A stretch of DNA of 64,000 nt, taken from assembly GCF_014174305.1 (NCBI RefSeq), contig NZ_JABEQH010000001.1, positions 280,602 through 344,601 on the forward strand, read 5' to 3'. The translations under genes were made by a program, and so were the position numbers. Positions within the stretch are counted from its first letter, which is position 1, and the number at the start of each line of letters is the position of its first letter. This document shows positions 8,473 to 18,412 of this stretch, piece after piece. The notes beneath the pieces were generated by a model that made no database searches, was not told the DNA's origin, and saw only the letters and a list, made by a program, of their open reading frames with translations. The DNA is from Gluconacetobacter johannae. Its GTDB lineage: Bacteria > Pseudomonadota > Alphaproteobacteria > Acetobacterales > Acetobacteraceae.

Positions 8473-9873
8473 TTACTGGGCCTGGTCGACCCCCGAATGG
8501 GTCTGCGGCGCGAACGTCCATCCGGCACCGTAAGGCTGCGGATGGAAGATCAGCCACCCGCTGCTGGAGGCGTTCCATCCGCTGCTGGAAACCGGCGCCC
8601 CGGTGGCGCGCAGCTTGGTGACATCGGCCGCGGTGACGCTTGCAGGCGCGCGGTTGCCCCAGCTGGATCGGATGAAATTGACGACATCGGCGATCTGCTG
8701 CGCCGACAGGGTCTTGCCGTAGGCCGGCATGGCCACGGCGGACGGCGCCCAGTTGGTCGGGGGCAGCACGCCGCCATTGACGATGACGTTGACCAGCGAG
8801 GTGGGGTTGTCCGTCACGACCACCGGGTTGCCGGCCAGCGGCGGGAACATGCGGGGCACGCCGCCGCCGTCATTGCGATGGCAGATCGTGCATTGCTGCA
8901 GATAGACCTCGGCGCCGGCGGACCCGGCCGTCTTGCCCGATGCCAGCATGTCGGCGGTGGACGGGTCATAGGTATACGCGCCCTGCGACGGCGGCACGGG
9001 CGGAAGGTTCTTCAGGTATTTGGCGATGGCGCGCAGATCGTCGTCGGTGAAGTACTGGGTGCTCCAGGCCACCACGTCGGCCATGCCGCCGAAGACCGCC
9101 GAATGGTCGATGCGTCCCGATTTGAGGAAATAATAGATATCATCCTCCGACCAGCGGCCCAGGCCGACCACCGGGTCGTTACGCAGGCTGGGGGCGACCC
9201 AGTTGTCGATCGGCGCCCCGCCCGACAGGAATACCGGCCCGCCAGTGGCATCCATCGCCTTTTCCTGCATGGCGAAACCGCGCGGGGTGTGGCAGGCGCC
9301 GCAATGGCCCGGGCCGGTCACCAGATATTCGCCGCGCGCGATGACGGGATCGGTCCCGGGGGCGGGCTTGAACGCGGCGGGTGAGGGCGAGAACAGCGTG
9401 CGCCAGATCGACAGGGGCCAGCGCATCGACAGCGGCCACGAGATCTCGACCGGCTTGTTGGGCTGGCCCACCGGCGTCACCCCATGCATGAAATAGGCAT
9501 AGAGCGCATGCATGTCGTCGCTGGTCATGCGCGAAAAGGCCGGATAGGGCATCGCCGGATAAAGCGTCGACCCATCCTTGCGTACGCCATGGCGAACGGC
9601 CTGATCGAAATCCTCGAACGTGTAGCGCCCGATGCCGTAGGTCGCGTCGGGCGTGATGTTGGTTGAATAGATCGTGCCGATCGGGCTCCGGATTTCCAGC
9701 CCGCCCGCATAGGCCTGTCCATGCAGGGCGGTGTGACAGGCGACGCAGTCGCCCAGTCGCGCGACATAGGCGCCCTTGTCGATCAGGGCCTGGTCGGGCG
9801 TCTGCGCCATCGCCCCCGTGGCAAGAAGGCCGAACGCCGTCGTGCCGATCGCAACTTTAAGCCTGTTGAGCAT
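8473..9873 (-). CDS. adhB: PQQ alcohol dehydrogenase, triheme cytochrome c subunit
   Basis: Subunit II of the membrane-bound quinoprotein alcohol dehydrogenase. It carries electrons from the PQQ subunit to ubiquinone during vinegar-type ethanol oxidation on the periplasmic side. From the chosen ATG it has 466 residues, the family's usual length, a signal peptide ending ATGAMA-Q, and three c-type haem sites: CVACH (about 43), CGACH (about 191) and CTICH (about 328). A further in-frame ATG at 9894 adds seven residues; 9873 fits known AdhB N-termini (MxNRLK) better. It lies 57 bp after adhA and ends at a strong terminator. The small third subunit of some ADH complexes is not encoded nearby. Confidence 0.95.
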   Translation of the reverse strand: MLNRLKVAIGTTAFGLLATGAMAQTPDQALIDKGAYVARLGDCVACHTALHGQAYAGGLEIRSPIGTIYSTNITPDATYGIGRYTFEDFDQAVRHGVRKDGSTLYPAMPYPAFSRMTSDDMHALYAYFMHGVTPVGQPNKPVEISWPLSMRWPLSIWRTLFSPSPAAFKPAPGTDPVIARGEYLVTGPGHCGACHTPRGFAMQEKAMDATGGPVFLSGGAPIDNWVAPSLRNDPVVGLGRWSEDDIYYFLKSGRIDHSAVFGGMADVVAWSTQYFTDDDLRAIAKYLKNLPPVPPSQGAYTYDPSTADMLASGKTAGSAGAEVYLQQCTICHRNDGGGVPRMFPPLAGNPVVVTDNPTSLVNVIVNGGVLPPTNWAPSAVAMPAYGKTLSAQQIADVVNFIRSSWGNRAPASVTAADVTKLRATGAPVSSSGWNASSSGWLIFHPQPYGAGWTFAPQTHSGVDQAQ

Positions 9874-9930
9874 TCTGTTCACCGTGCGTCGCATTGATGC
9901 AAAAAAGAAGGAAATCCGGCATGAGGGGCC

Positions 9931-12144
9931 TCATTGCTGGGGCACGCCGGCATCGTTCTTCCGGGCATCAACCTCTCTCTGGTAGGTGTCGTTGGCGCGC
10001 TTGATAAGGAACTGGCGGATATCCTCGATCTGCTCGGGCGACATTGACGTATCGAAACGATCCATGCCGTAGGCCGTCAGGGCGCCGCGTCCGACCACGT
10101 TGTAGAACGCATCCTGATGGCGGATCGCGCCGGACCAGCGCAGGTCGGGCAGCACGCCCCCGGCTTCGGCATTGTCGCCGTGGCAGGCCGCGCAGAAGGT
10201 CTGGAACTGGAAATACCCGTTATCGGTCCGCTTGCCGTCATAATCGGCGGGCGGCTTGACGGGCAGGAAGCCCTTGTCATTCTGCGGCGGGAGCTTGGCC
10301 TTGCCGTCCAGCGAGAAGGCGATCACCCGCGAATGGTTGACCGTCCATCCGCTGGTCCGGGCCAGTCCCCCGAGGAAGAAGGGATAGATGCCGCCCCAGC
10401 CGACCTCGACCGCGACATATTGCTTGCCGTTGGCCAGATAGGTGACGGGCGGGGCGATGATGCCGCTCTGTGCTGCGAAGTGGAACAGGTCGGCGCCGTT
10501 CGTGGCGTCGTAGGCGTGGAATTCGCCATTCGCCAGGCCCTGGAACAGCAGGTCGCCCGCCGTCGCCACGATGCCGCCGTTCCACGGACCCTTGTGATCG
10601 ACGCGGAACGCTTCCTGCTGCTTCACCGGATCCCAGGCGACGATCCAGCCCTTCAGGTCCTTGATGAAGGCCTGCTTGGCCTCCGGCGAATCGGGGATGC
10701 CGACCTTGTTCATGTCCAGGCCCAGGTTCCAGCTGTCGGGGTGGGCCTTGAAGCCGCCGACCTGGTTCTTGTACAGGAACGGGACCTGCTGCGCGGGGAT
10801 GTACACTAGGCCGGTCCGCGGGCTGTAGGCCATGGCCGCGAAATTATGGCCGCCCAGATCGCCGGGGATGCCGTACCATTCCTTGCCGTTCAGGGTGTAC
10901 AGCGCGTCCGGGTTGTAGATCGGGCGACCGGTCTTGGGATCGAGGCCGCTGGCCCAGTTCACGTAGACATAGTTCTTGCCCGACAGGAATTCGCCGGTCT
11001 TCGCGTCGATGATGTAGAAGAATCCGTTCTTCGGCGCATGGACGATGACGTGCCGGGTCTGCCCGTTGATCGGCAGGTCAAGCGTCATGATCTGCTGGAC
11101 CGAGGTATAGTCCCACTGATCCATCGGCGTTTCCTGGAAGTGCCAGACATACTCGCCGGTCTCGGGCCTGATGGCCACGATGCTGCCCAGGAAGAGATTG
11201 TCGCCCTTTCCGTCGGAGCGGTATTTGTAGTTCCAGGGCGATCCGTTGCCCACCCCCAGATAGACCAGGTCGGTGACGGGGTCATAAACGATCGAATCCC
11301 ACACCGTTCCGCCGCCGCCCTGGGTCGTCCAGGCGCCGGTCGGGCTCCAGGTCGGGTAGGCCTTGCTCATCAGCACGCTGTCGGACGCCGCGTTATCGGG
11401 CTTGTTTTCCGGATTCGGCACGGTGAAGAAGCGCCAGTCGAGCTTCCCGGTCTCGGCATCGAAGGCGGAGACGAAGCCGCGCGCCCCGAATTCGGCGCCG
11501 CCATTTCCGATGATGACCCGGCCCTTGGCGATGCGCGGGGCGCCGTCCACGGTATAGGACCGCTGGTGGCCCAGGGTGGCGTCCGCGGGAATGGTGTTCA
11601 CGCTCCAGACCAGCTTGCCGGTCTTGGCGTCCAGCGCGATCAGGCGGCCGTCGAACGTTCCGAAATAGACCTTGCCGTTCCAGTAGGCGGCCCCGCGATT
11701 GACCGTATCGCAGCACCCCTTGTCGGCGATGTTGCCGGGAACCCGCGGATCGTAGGCCCACAGCAGCTTGCCGGTCGCCGCGTCCAGGGCCTTCATCTTG
11801 CTCCAGTTGGTGGTCGCGTACATCACGCCGTCGACCACCAGGGGCGTGCCTTCCTGCCCCCGGTTGGTGTCCAGGTCGTAATACCAGGCCAGCTTCAGAT
11901 TGCCGACATTGGACCGGTTGATCTGGTCCAGCGGGCTGTAACGCTGCTCGGAATAAGTGCGGCCATAGGTCAGCCAGTTTCCGGGGTGGTCATCGGCGTG
12001 GATGATGGCCTCGCCCGTCGCGCCGAAACCGGCGTCGGCGGCAAGGGTAGATACCGTGTGGCCGCAAACCAGCGCCGCGCATATCGTCCCGGCGCCAAGC
12101 GCTCCTCGCAGAGAGCGTCTTTTCCCGAAAACGGCTCGCATCAT
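9931..12144 (-). CDS. adhA: PQQ-dependent alcohol dehydrogenase, large subunit (quinohaemoprotein)
   Basis: Oxidises ethanol to acetaldehyde in the periplasm with PQQ and calcium. The 737-residue protein has a signal peptide of about 35 residues ending LAA-DA, then an eight-bladed propeller. Adjacent Cys144-Cys145 form the disulfide ring over PQQ typical of this class. A C-terminal cytochrome c domain has the haem site CAACH at 651-655. A GAGGA ribosome binding site lies 8 bases before the ATG at 12144. It forms an operon with adhB and is one of the strongest markers of an acetic acid bacterium in this window. Confidence 0.97.
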   Translation of the reverse strand: MMRAVFGKRRSLRGALGAGTICAALVCGHTVSTLAADAGFGATGEAIIHADDHPGNWLTYGRTYSEQRYSPLDQINRSNVGNLKLAWYYDLDTNRGQEGTPLVVDGVMYATTNWSKMKALDAATGKLLWAYDPRVPGNIADKGCCDTVNRGAAYWNGKVYFGTFDGRLIALDAKTGKLVWSVNTIPADATLGHQRSYTVDGAPRIAKGRVIIGNGGAEFGARGFVSAFDAETGKLDWRFFTVPNPENKPDNAASDSVLMSKAYPTWSPTGAWTTQGGGGTVWDSIVYDPVTDLVYLGVGNGSPWNYKYRSDGKGDNLFLGSIVAIRPETGEYVWHFQETPMDQWDYTSVQQIMTLDLPINGQTRHVIVHAPKNGFFYIIDAKTGEFLSGKNYVYVNWASGLDPKTGRPIYNPDALYTLNGKEWYGIPGDLGGHNFAAMAYSPRTGLVYIPAQQVPFLYKNQVGGFKAHPDSWNLGLDMNKVGIPDSPEAKQAFIKDLKGWIVAWDPVKQQEAFRVDHKGPWNGGIVATAGDLLFQGLANGEFHAYDATNGADLFHFAAQSGIIAPPVTYLANGKQYVAVEVGWGGIYPFFLGGLARTSGWTVNHSRVIAFSLDGKAKLPPQNDKGFLPVKPPADYDGKRTDNGYFQFQTFCAACHGDNAEAGGVLPDLRWSGAIRHQDAFYNVVGRGALTAYGMDRFDTSMSPEQIEDIRQFLIKRANDTYQREVDARKNDAGVPQQ

Positions 12145-12159
12145 GTCCGAAGTCCTCGT

Positions 12160-12190
12160 GACAGAAAGAAAAACCGGATAGTTCCCGGTT
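12160..12190 (-). promoter_or_regulatory. Hairpin with U-tract just upstream of adhA (thpR terminator or leader attenuator)
   Basis: Read on the minus strand: AACCGG, a 7-base loop, CCGGTT, then TTTCTTTCTG. It resembles a short intrinsic terminator with a 6-bp stem. It ends about 20 bases before the adhA start codon, between the upstream co-oriented thpR and adhA. It could end thpR transcription, but then the adhA promoter would have to sit in very little space. The alternative is that it lies in the adhA leader and tunes expression. Confidence 0.4.
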
Positions 12191-12337
12191 CTGGACGGTC
12201 CCGAAATTGGGCGTATCCGACCCGTCAGACCATAATGTGACTATTTCGACAGTCTCCTGACGTTTTAGTGTTCGGGCGTCACGCGAATGCGAAGATTGCG
12301 AACGACGCATGACTGGGAATCCGCCGAAGATCGGGCC

Positions 12338-12880
12338 TCAGGACGCGAACGGATATTCGGCCAACGGCTCATAGACGGGATGCCCGGCGCCGCGCAGCGA
12401 TCGGAAAAGCGTCACATGGGTCGCTTCCACGGCCGGGAGCGGCGTTGCGGCATAGTGGGCCAGCCACGCCGACATCCTCCCGTCCGGGCGCCGCGGGCAG
12501 GAGCCGATCGTGACATGCGGCAGAAAGCGCCGGCGTTCGACCTGCAGCCCCGCCGCACGGCGCAGGGCCGTGTCGATCTTCTTCTGAAGATGCAGCAACG
12601 GGTCGGTGCGGGCGATGCCGACCCAAAGCGTATCCTGCCCCCCGTCCTGTTCGAACAGACCGGGCGGTTCAGGGATCAGAAGGCAGGCGGGGGCACGGAT
12701 GGCCGACAGCGCATGGTGGATGTCCTCCTGCCCGGGGCGTCCGCGCACCTCGCCGATGAAGCGCAGGGTCAGGTGGTATGATTCGGGATCGACCCACCTG
12801 ACGTCGGGAAGGCTTCCGCGCAGGGCCGCGATGGCCTCGCGCAGCGGGGATGCGATCTCGAGGGCGACGAAAAGTCTCAT
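12338..12880 (-). CDS. thpR: RNA 2',3'-cyclic phosphodiesterase (LigT/ThpR family)
   Basis: 2H phosphoesterase that opens 2',3'-cyclic phosphate ends of RNA. The 180-residue protein shows both catalytic motifs: HLTL (in YHLTLRF) and HVTI (in PHVTIGS). ATG 12880 is chosen because AAGGCGGAG lies upstream at normal spacing and the protein then begins MRLFVALEI, the usual family start. A frame extending to 12922 is less likely. The physiological role of bacterial members is unclear. Confidence 0.9.
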   Translation of the reverse strand: MRLFVALEIASPLREAIAALRGSLPDVRWVDPESYHLTLRFIGEVRGRPGQEDIHHALSAIRAPACLLIPEPPGLFEQDGGQDTLWVGIARTDPLLHLQKKIDTALRRAAGLQVERRRFLPHVTIGSCPRRPDGRMSAWLAHYAATPLPAVEATHVTLFRSLRGAGHPVYEPLAEYPFAS

Positions 12881-13107
12881 CGGCCGGCTCCGCCTTCTGA
12901 TACGGCAGGAGAAAAGCTCCACTCGCCTGCCTGGCGCATATATAATATATCTATCGAGGCGGGCGGTCAGGTCGTAATGCGTGACGGAAGCTGCCGAGAT
13001 TTACGGATTGTAATTCGGATGGCGGCCCTTTTTTCCTTGAATTGATCGTTTCGGGTCCCACATCACAAGAGCAATAGGTCCGGACTGTCCGGACAAGGAA
13101 GGATAAC

Positions 13108-13887
13108 ATGGCTTTCAGCCCGGATTTTCGAACGATGTCCCGACCCGCCGGCGCCGGTGCAGGCGCCGGGGCGATCGACCTGGGACTGCGTGCCTATATG
13201 CTGCGCGTCTATAACTGGATGGCGTCCGGCCTGCTGCTGACCGGAATCGTGGCGTTCCTGATCGCCAACACCAGTCTGCGCGCCGCGTTCTTCAGCGAGG
13301 TGGTGACCGAAATGGGCGTCGCCGTGCGTCCGACCGGCCTGGGCCTGCTGGCGATGATCGCGCCCCTGGGGTTCGTGCTGGTGATGTCGCTGGGCGTCAA
13401 CCGCCTGTCGCGCCAGACGGTCCAGACCCTGTTCTGGCTGTTCTGCGCCGTGATGGGGGCAAGCCTGTCCAGCATTCTCATGACGTTCACCGGTGTGTCG
13501 GTGGTCCGCGTCTTCTTCGTGACGGCGGGGACGTTCGCTGCGATGTCGATCTGGGGCTATGTCACCAAGACCGACCTGACCCGGTTCGGGTCCTTCCTGC
13601 TCATGGGCCTGTTCGGCCTGGTGATCGCAGGCGTCGTCAACATGTTCCTGCACAGTGCGGGCCTGGCGTTCCTCTACAGCATCGTCGGGGTCTTCATCTT
13701 CGTCGGGCTGACCGCGTTCGACACCCAGCGCATCAAGATGAGCTACCAGCAGTTCGCCTATTACGAAGGGCCGGAAGGTGCTGCCAAGCGCGGCGTGTAT
13801 GACGCGCTGGCGCTTTATCTGAACTTCATCAACCTGTTCCAGTTCCTGCTGCAGTTCATGGGCATGCGTAGCAACCAGGACAACTGA
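13108..13887 (+). CDS. Bax inhibitor-1/YccA family membrane protein
   Basis: Seven-helix inner-membrane protein of 259 residues in the BI-1/TMBIM family, which forms pH-sensitive calcium leak channels in studied bacteria. It is hydrophobic throughout after residue 30. A conserved acidic TAFDTQRIK segment follows the sixth helix. AAGGAAGGA precedes the ATG. The gene is monocistronic: it is divergent from thpR and closed by a strong terminator. Confidence 0.9.
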   Translation: MAFSPDFRTMSRPAGAGAGAGAIDLGLRAYMLRVYNWMASGLLLTGIVAFLIANTSLRAAFFSEVVTEMGVAVRPTGLGLLAMIAPLGFVLVMSLGVNRLSRQTVQTLFWLFCAVMGASLSSILMTFTGVSVVRVFFVTAGTFAAMSIWGYVTKTDLTRFGSFLLMGLFGLVIAGVVNMFLHSAGLAFLYSIVGVFIFVGLTAFDTQRIKMSYQQFAYYEGPEGAAKRGVYDALALYLNFINLFQFLLQFMGMRSNQDN

Positions 13888-13916
13888 GCCCCCGCGACAT
13901 TCACCGCGACTCAGCG

Positions 13917-13949
13917 AAAAGCCCCGCCAGACCGGCGGGGCTTTTTTTT
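13917..13949 (+). terminator. Rho-independent terminator of the BI-1 gene
   Basis: GCCCCGCC (13921-13928) pairs with GGCGGGGC (13934-13941). The stem is preceded by AAAA and followed by eight T, making a classic intrinsic terminator 30 bp after the stop codon. Confidence 0.9.
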
Positions 13950-14057
13950 GGTCGGCGCGGCAACCTGAACAAACACAAAACAAATCTGAAAATCAGGGTC
14001 GGAAAATCGGCAAAAATAAGACTTATTCTTCGCGGGAAAGAGTTTGATGACGCGTAT

Positions 14058-14072
14058 GTGATCGGCGATCAC
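14058..14072. promoter_or_regulatory. 15-bp palindrome, possible operator
   Basis: GTGATC-GGC-GATCAC, a perfect dyad with a 3-base centre. It resembles CRP/FNR-family half sites (GTGAT...ATCAC), but the 5-base gap does not match the usual FNR (4) or CRP (6) spacing. It lies about 480 bp upstream of cyoA. Confidence 0.35.
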
Positions 14073-14364
14073 TGTGCATAATTTATTGAATTAAAACGGT
14101 TTATAAAATCTCCCTGCCTATCTTCGAAATAAACTGAAACATTGCGTGAAGTCTTGCCTGCGGGGTCGTTCCGGTCGGATAAGGCAGATAGAGAACTGTA
14201 CGAAAGGGTAACTGCGCAGAGAGACGCTTCAGACCACAAGGCGGCACTGCACCCGTTCGCGTCCAAACTGAGGGACGAGGCCGCTGTCGGGTCGGAAATC
14301 CTTGATCGAGATCATGGCCGAAAGGCAGAAGGATACTCATGACGGGACCGAACCGACGGAGACC

Positions 14365-14380
14365 TCATATTCCAATATGA
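14365..14380. promoter_or_regulatory. 16-bp AT-rich palindrome, possible operator
   Basis: TCATATT-CC-AATATGA, a perfect dyad about 165 bp upstream of the cyoA start. A chance dyad of this size is uncommon in GC-rich DNA. The binding protein is unknown. Confidence 0.35.
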
Positions 14381-14543
14381 TGGGTGGACGAAGGCTGGAT
14401 GTCACTTGATGTGAGGCACTGCGGGATGGCGGGGCCGGGACTCCGGTCCCGTAACGTACATGAAGCGTGACCGTGATTGTTTTGAGCCCGTGGACGAAGC
14501 GAGCATGTGAGCAAGGGTGATGTCGAAACCAACGAGGCGTGAG

Positions 14544-15467
14544 ATGAAGAAAAAAATCTTGCCAAGATTATCGAATTTATTGTGTTTATCCTCAGCGTTC
14601 CTCTTGGCGGGATGTGACTGGGATACCCTCAACCCCAAGGGCGTGATCGGCATTCAGGAAAAGAGCCTGATCCTGACCGCGACCTATGCGATGCTGCTGG
14701 TCGTCGTGCCGGTCATCGTCCTGACGCTGCTGTTCGCATGGCAGTACCGGCAGTCGAACACGAACGCCGAATACCTGCCGAAATGGTCGCATTCGAACAA
14801 GATCGAGGTCGTGATCTGGGTCGTTCCCAGCCTCATCATCCTGTTTCTGGCGGTCCTGACCTACCAGACCTGCATTTCGCTGGATCCGTATCGCCCGCTC
14901 GACGAAGAGGCGAACGTGAAGCCCATCCACGTCGATGTCGTGGCCCTCGACTGGAAATGGCTGTTTGTCTACCCCGACGAGGGGATCGCCACCGTCAACC
15001 AGATCGCCTTCCCGGTGAATACGCCGGTCGAATTCCGGATCACCTCTGATTCGGTCATGAACTCGTTCTTCATCCCGCAGCTGGGCTCGATGGTCTATGC
15101 CATGGCGGGCATGCAGACGCAGATCCACCTGAGCGCGAACGAAGTCGGAAACTACGCCGGCGAGTCCGCGAACTTCAGCGGCCGCGGCTTCTCCGACATG
15201 CGTTTCCGGGCGCTGGCGATGAGCAACGACGATTACGCCGCCTGGGTTCAGAAGGTGAAGGCCTCGTCCGAACAGCTCGACAGCTCCAACTATCCGAAGC
15301 TGGCCGCGCCGAGCGAGGCGAACCCGGTCGAATATTTCTCGCATGCCGAACCGGGCCTCTTTGACGGGATCGTTGCCAAGTACAACAACGGCATGGTCAT
15401 GGATAAGAGCACCGGCAAGATGTTGCATGTGCAGTCCGCGATGTCCGACATGAACATGAAGGAATAG
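14544..15467 (+). CDS. cyoA: Ubiquinol oxidase (bo3/ba3 type) subunit II
   Basis: Subunit II of the terminal haem-copper quinol oxidase; called cyaB in Acetobacter. The 307-residue protein starts with a lipoprotein signal ending LLAGC, has two transmembrane helices, then a periplasmic cupredoxin domain. The usual CuA-binding cysteine pair is absent, as expected for a quinol rather than cytochrome c oxidase. ATG 14544 is chosen because GAGG lies 6 bases upstream and the lipobox is then correctly placed; the frame opens earlier at 14517. First gene of cyoABCD, 5 bp before cyoB. Confidence 0.93.
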   Translation: MKKKILPRLSNLLCLSSAFLLAGCDWDTLNPKGVIGIQEKSLILTATYAMLLVVVPVIVLTLLFAWQYRQSNTNAEYLPKWSHSNKIEVVIWVVPSLIILFLAVLTYQTCISLDPYRPLDEEANVKPIHVDVVALDWKWLFVYPDEGIATVNQIAFPVNTPVEFRITSDSVMNSFFIPQLGSMVYAMAGMQTQIHLSANEVGNYAGESANFSGRGFSDMRFRALAMSNDDYAAWVQKVKASSEQLDSSNYPKLAAPSEANPVEYFSHAEPGLFDGIVAKYNNGMVMDKSTGKMLHVQSAMSDMNMKE

Positions 15468-15472
15468 GACAG

Positions 15473-17467
15473 ATGTTAGGAAAATTAAGCTGGTCGGACA
15501 TCCCGTTTGATGTGCCGATTCTTGTTGGAACATTCGCTGGCGCCGCGATCGCGGGCCTGGCGGTGTTCGGCCTCATCACCTATTACGGCAAGTGGGGCTA
15601 CCTCTGGAAAGAGTGGCTGACCTCGGTCGACCACAAGCGTCTGGGCGTGATGTATATCGTCCTGGCGCTGGTGGCCCTGTTCCGTGGCTTCGCGGACGCC
15701 ATCATGATGCGCTCGCAGCTCGCGCTGGCCTATGCCGGCAACCCGGGCTACCTGCCGCCGCATCACTACGACCAGATCTTCTCCGCCCATGGCACCATCA
15801 TGATCTTCTTCATGGCGATGGCGTTCATGACGGGGCTTTGGAACGTGATCGTCCCGCTGCAGATCGGTGCGCGCGACGTGGCCTTTCCGTTCCTGAACTC
15901 GCTCAGCTTCTGGATGACCACGGTCAGTTTCGTGCTCATCAACATCTCGCTGTTCATCGGTGAGTTCTCGCAGTGCGGCTGGCTGGCCTATCCCCCGCTG
16001 TCGGAATCGCAGTTCAGCCCTGGTGTCGGTGTCGACTACTATATCTGGGCCGTCCAGCTGTCGGGCGTGGGCACCCTGCTGACCGCCGTGAACTTCTTCA
16101 CCACCATCGTGAAGATGCGCGCGCCGGGCATGACCTTCATGAAGATGCCGGTCTTCACCTGGACCGTCCTGTGCTCCGCCGTGCTGGTGATGGTGGCGTT
16201 CCCCATCCTGACGGTGGCGCTGGGCCTGCTGGGTCTCGACCGCTATCTGGGCATGCACTTCTTCACCAATGATGGCGGCGGCAACCAGATGCTCTATCTG
16301 AGCCTGATCTGGGCCTGGGGCCATCCGGAAGTCTACATCCTGGTCCTGCCTGCCTTCGGTGCGTTCTCCGAAGTCACGCAGACGTTCTCGCGCAAGCCGC
16401 TGTTCGGCTACAACACCATGGTCTACGCGACCTGCTCGATCATGGTGCTGTCGCTGATCGTGTGGGCTCACCACTTCTTCACCATGGGCGCCGGCCCGAA
16501 CGTCAATGCGTTCTTCGGCATCATGACGATGGTCATCGCGATCCCGACGGGCGTGAAGATCTTCAACTGGCTGTTCACCATGTACAAGGGCCGCGTCGAG
16601 TACCACGCGATCATGTACTGGGTGGTCGGCTTCATGATTACCTTCTCGATCGGTGGAATGACCGGCGTGATGCTCGCCATCCCGGCCGCCGATTTCGTCC
16701 TGCACAACAGCCTGTTCGTCATCGCCCACTTCCACAACGTCATCATCGGCGGTGTGTATTTCGGCTATGTCGCCGCCATGAACTTCTGGTTCCCGAAGGC
16801 TTTCGGCTTCAAGCTGAACGAAGCCTGGGGCAAGCGGGCGTTCTGGTTCTGGTTCGTTGGCTTCTACTTCGCGTTCATGCCGCTCTATGTCCTGGGCTTC
16901 ATGGGCATGACCCGTCGCATGAACCACTACGACAACCCGGACTGGTATCCGTGGATGCTGGTTGCCGCCTTCGGCGCCACGCTGATCGCATGTGGTGTGG
17001 TCTGCCAGCTGACGCAGCTGTATGTGTCCATTCGTGACCGCAACCTGGCGGAAAACCGCGACCTGACGGGCGATCCGTGGAATGCGCGCACGCTGGAATG
17101 GTCGACCTCGTCCCCGCCGCCGTTCTACAACTTCGCCGTCGTCCCGACGGTGCATGACCTCGATGCCTTCGCCCACGACAAGGAAGCCGGCATTGATACG
17201 CGTGCGGCCGGTTCGGACTACCAGGCGATCCACATGCCGAAGAACACGTCGGCTGGCTTCTTCATCGGTATGTTCAGCCTGGTCCTCGGCTTTGCCGCGA
17301 TCTGGTATATCTGGTGGCTGGCGGCTCTCGGCCTGATCGGCGTCATCGCGACGGTGATCGCGCGGAGCAGCGACAACGATATCGACTACTATGTGCCGGT
17401 GTCGGAAGTTGCCCGTATCGAGAACGAGCATACTCGTAACCTCATGGCAGCACAGGCGGCGGAATAA
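15473..17467 (+). CDS. cyoB: Ubiquinol oxidase subunit I (haem-copper catalytic subunit)
   Basis: Catalytic subunit that reduces oxygen to water and pumps protons, 664 residues. The sequence contains the binuclear-centre region [14 protein letters not shown] and the HH pair in WAHHFFTMG (CuB ligands). The [12 protein letters not shown] segment supplies further haem-ligand histidines. Acetobacter aceti calls this cyaA (cytochrome a1/ba3); Gluconobacter homologues are bo3. The sequence alone does not show which haem is used. The stop codon overlaps the cyoC start (TAATG). Confidence 0.96.
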   Translation: MLGKLSWSDIPFDVPILVGTFAGAAIAGLAVFGLITYYGKWGYLWKEWLTSVDHKRLGVMYIVLALVALFRGFADAIMMRSQLALAYAGNPGYLPPHHYDQIFSAHGTIMIFFMAMAFMTGLWNVIVPLQIGARDVAFPFLNSLSFWMTTVSFVLINISLFIGEFSQCGWLAYPPLSESQFSPGVGVDYYIWAVQLSGVGTLLTAVNFFTTIVKMRAPGMTFMKMPVFTWTVLCSAVLVMVAFPILTVALGLLGLDRYLGMHFFTNDGGGNQMLYLSLIWAWGHPEVYILVLPAFGAFSEVTQTFSRKPLFGYNTMVYATCSIMVLSLIVWAHHFFTMGAGPNVNAFFGIMTMVIAIPTGVKIFNWLFTMYKGRVEYHAIMYWVVGFMITFSIGGMTGVMLAIPAADFVLHNSLFVIAHFHNVIIGGVYFGYVAAMNFWFPKAFGFKLNEAWGKRAFWFWFVGFYFAFMPLYVLGFMGMTRRMNHYDNPDWYPWMLVAAFGATLIACGVVCQLTQLYVSIRDRNLAENRDLTGDPWNARTLEWSTSSPPPFYNFAVVPTVHDLDAFAHDKEAGIDTRAAGSDYQAIHMPKNTSAGFFIGMFSLVLGFAAIWYIWWLAALGLIGVIATVIARSSDNDIDYYVPVSEVARIENEHTRNLMAAQAAE

Positions 17468-18072
17468 TGGCGCACGATATGACAGCTGATGCGGCCCACG
17501 CCCACGACGAACACCATGAATCCCCCGTGGTGTTCGGGTTCTGGCTGTATCTGATGACGGACTGCCTCATCTTCGGAACGCTGTTCGCAGTGTTCGCGGT
17601 GATGCGGAACCAGTTTGCCGGTGGTCCCACCGGCAAGGAGATCTTCGACCTTTCGGGCGTCGGAGTTGAAACCGCGATCCTGCTGCTCAGCTCGATCACC
17701 TATGGTTTCGGCATGATCTCGGCCCACCAGAACAAGGTGGGCACGATGCGGACGTGGCTGGCCGTCACGTTCCTCCTCGGCCTGGGCTTCCTGTTCATGG
17801 AAATCCGTGAGTTCTCTCACATGGTCGCCGAGGGCAACGGCCCGGATCGCAGCGCCTTCCTGTCGGCGTTCTTCACGCTGGTGGGCACGCACGGCCTGCA
17901 CGTTACGTGCGGCCTTCTGTGGATGGCGGTCGTGATGGTCCAGTCCATGGGCAAGACGGTCCTGTCCGAGAGGATGATAAACAAGCTCACCTGCCTGAGC
18001 CTGTTCTGGCACTTCCTGGACATCGTCTGGATCTGTGTCTTCACCTTTGTCTATCTGATGAGTGTGATCTGA
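17467..18072 (+). CDS. cyoC: Ubiquinol oxidase subunit III
   Basis: Five-helix subunit III of 201 residues (cyaC in Acetobacter). It has the family's VVFGFWLYLMTDCLIF first helix and a histidine- and aspartate-rich N-terminus. Its start overlaps cyoB by one base and its stop overlaps cyoD by one base, indicating translational coupling within the operon. Confidence 0.95.
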   Translation: MAHDMTADAAHAHDEHHESPVVFGFWLYLMTDCLIFGTLFAVFAVMRNQFAGGPTGKEIFDLSGVGVETAILLLSSITYGFGMISAHQNKVGTMRTWLAVTFLLGLGFLFMEIREFSHMVAEGNGPDRSAFLSAFFTLVGTHGLHVTCGLLWMAVVMVQSMGKTVLSERMINKLTCLSLFWHFLDIVWICVFTFVYLMSVI

Positions 18073-18404
18073 TGGCTGATGCACATACAGCCCATTCGGG
18101 CGAGAGCCACGGAAGCGTAGGGTCTTACCTTACCGGGTTCGTGATTGCCGTTCTGCTGACGGTGGCGGCATTCGGGCTGGTCATGGCCCACAGCTTCTCT
18201 CCGGCCGGCACCGCGATCGCGATCGCGGTCCTGGCTGCCGTGCAGGTCGTCGTTCATCTGGTGTTCTTCCTGCACATGAACGGATCGTCCGAGCAGCGCT
18301 GGAACAACATGGCCTTCATCTTCACGGTCTTGGCCGTCGCGATCCTGATTGCCGGCACGGTGTTCATCATGCATGACACCGCGATCAACATGATGTCGCG
18401 TTGA
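18072..18404 (+). CDS. cyoD: Ubiquinol oxidase subunit IV
   Basis: Small three-helix subunit of 110 residues (cyaD in Acetobacter) that aids assembly of the binuclear centre. It has the family segments SYLTGF and VVHLVFFLHM. ATG 18072 overlaps the cyoC stop (CTGATG). Last gene of the operon, followed by a hairpin. Confidence 0.94.
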   Translation: MADAHTAHSGESHGSVGSYLTGFVIAVLLTVAAFGLVMAHSFSPAGTAIAIAVLAAVQVVVHLVFFLHMNGSSEQRWNNMAFIFTVLAVAILIAGTVFIMHDTAINMMSR

Positions 18405-18412
18405 TCCTCATG

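Larger units (their letters stand above)
13950..14543 (+). promoter_or_regulatory. Long AT-richer non-coding region upstream of the quinol oxidase operon
   Basis: About 590 bp without a convincing gene, clearly richer in A and T than the flanks. It holds two perfect palindromes (listed separately) and a 6-bp stem-loop, CGGGAC-TCCG-GTCCCG, at 14436-14451. The longest open frames have GTG starts without a ribosome binding site and no recognisable product. It most likely contains the promoter and regulator sites of the oxidase operon and perhaps a long 5' leader. I could not place a promoter with normal spacing. Confidence 0.55.

Noticed and set aside
14058..14072. CRP or FNR site by name
   Set aside because: The half-site gap is 5 bases, not the 6 of CRP or 4 of FNR, so only a generic palindrome is claimed.
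14142..14342. Possible small gene (66 residues) in the region before cyoA
   Set aside because: GTG start without a ribosome binding site, no family, and located in AT-richer probable regulatory DNA.
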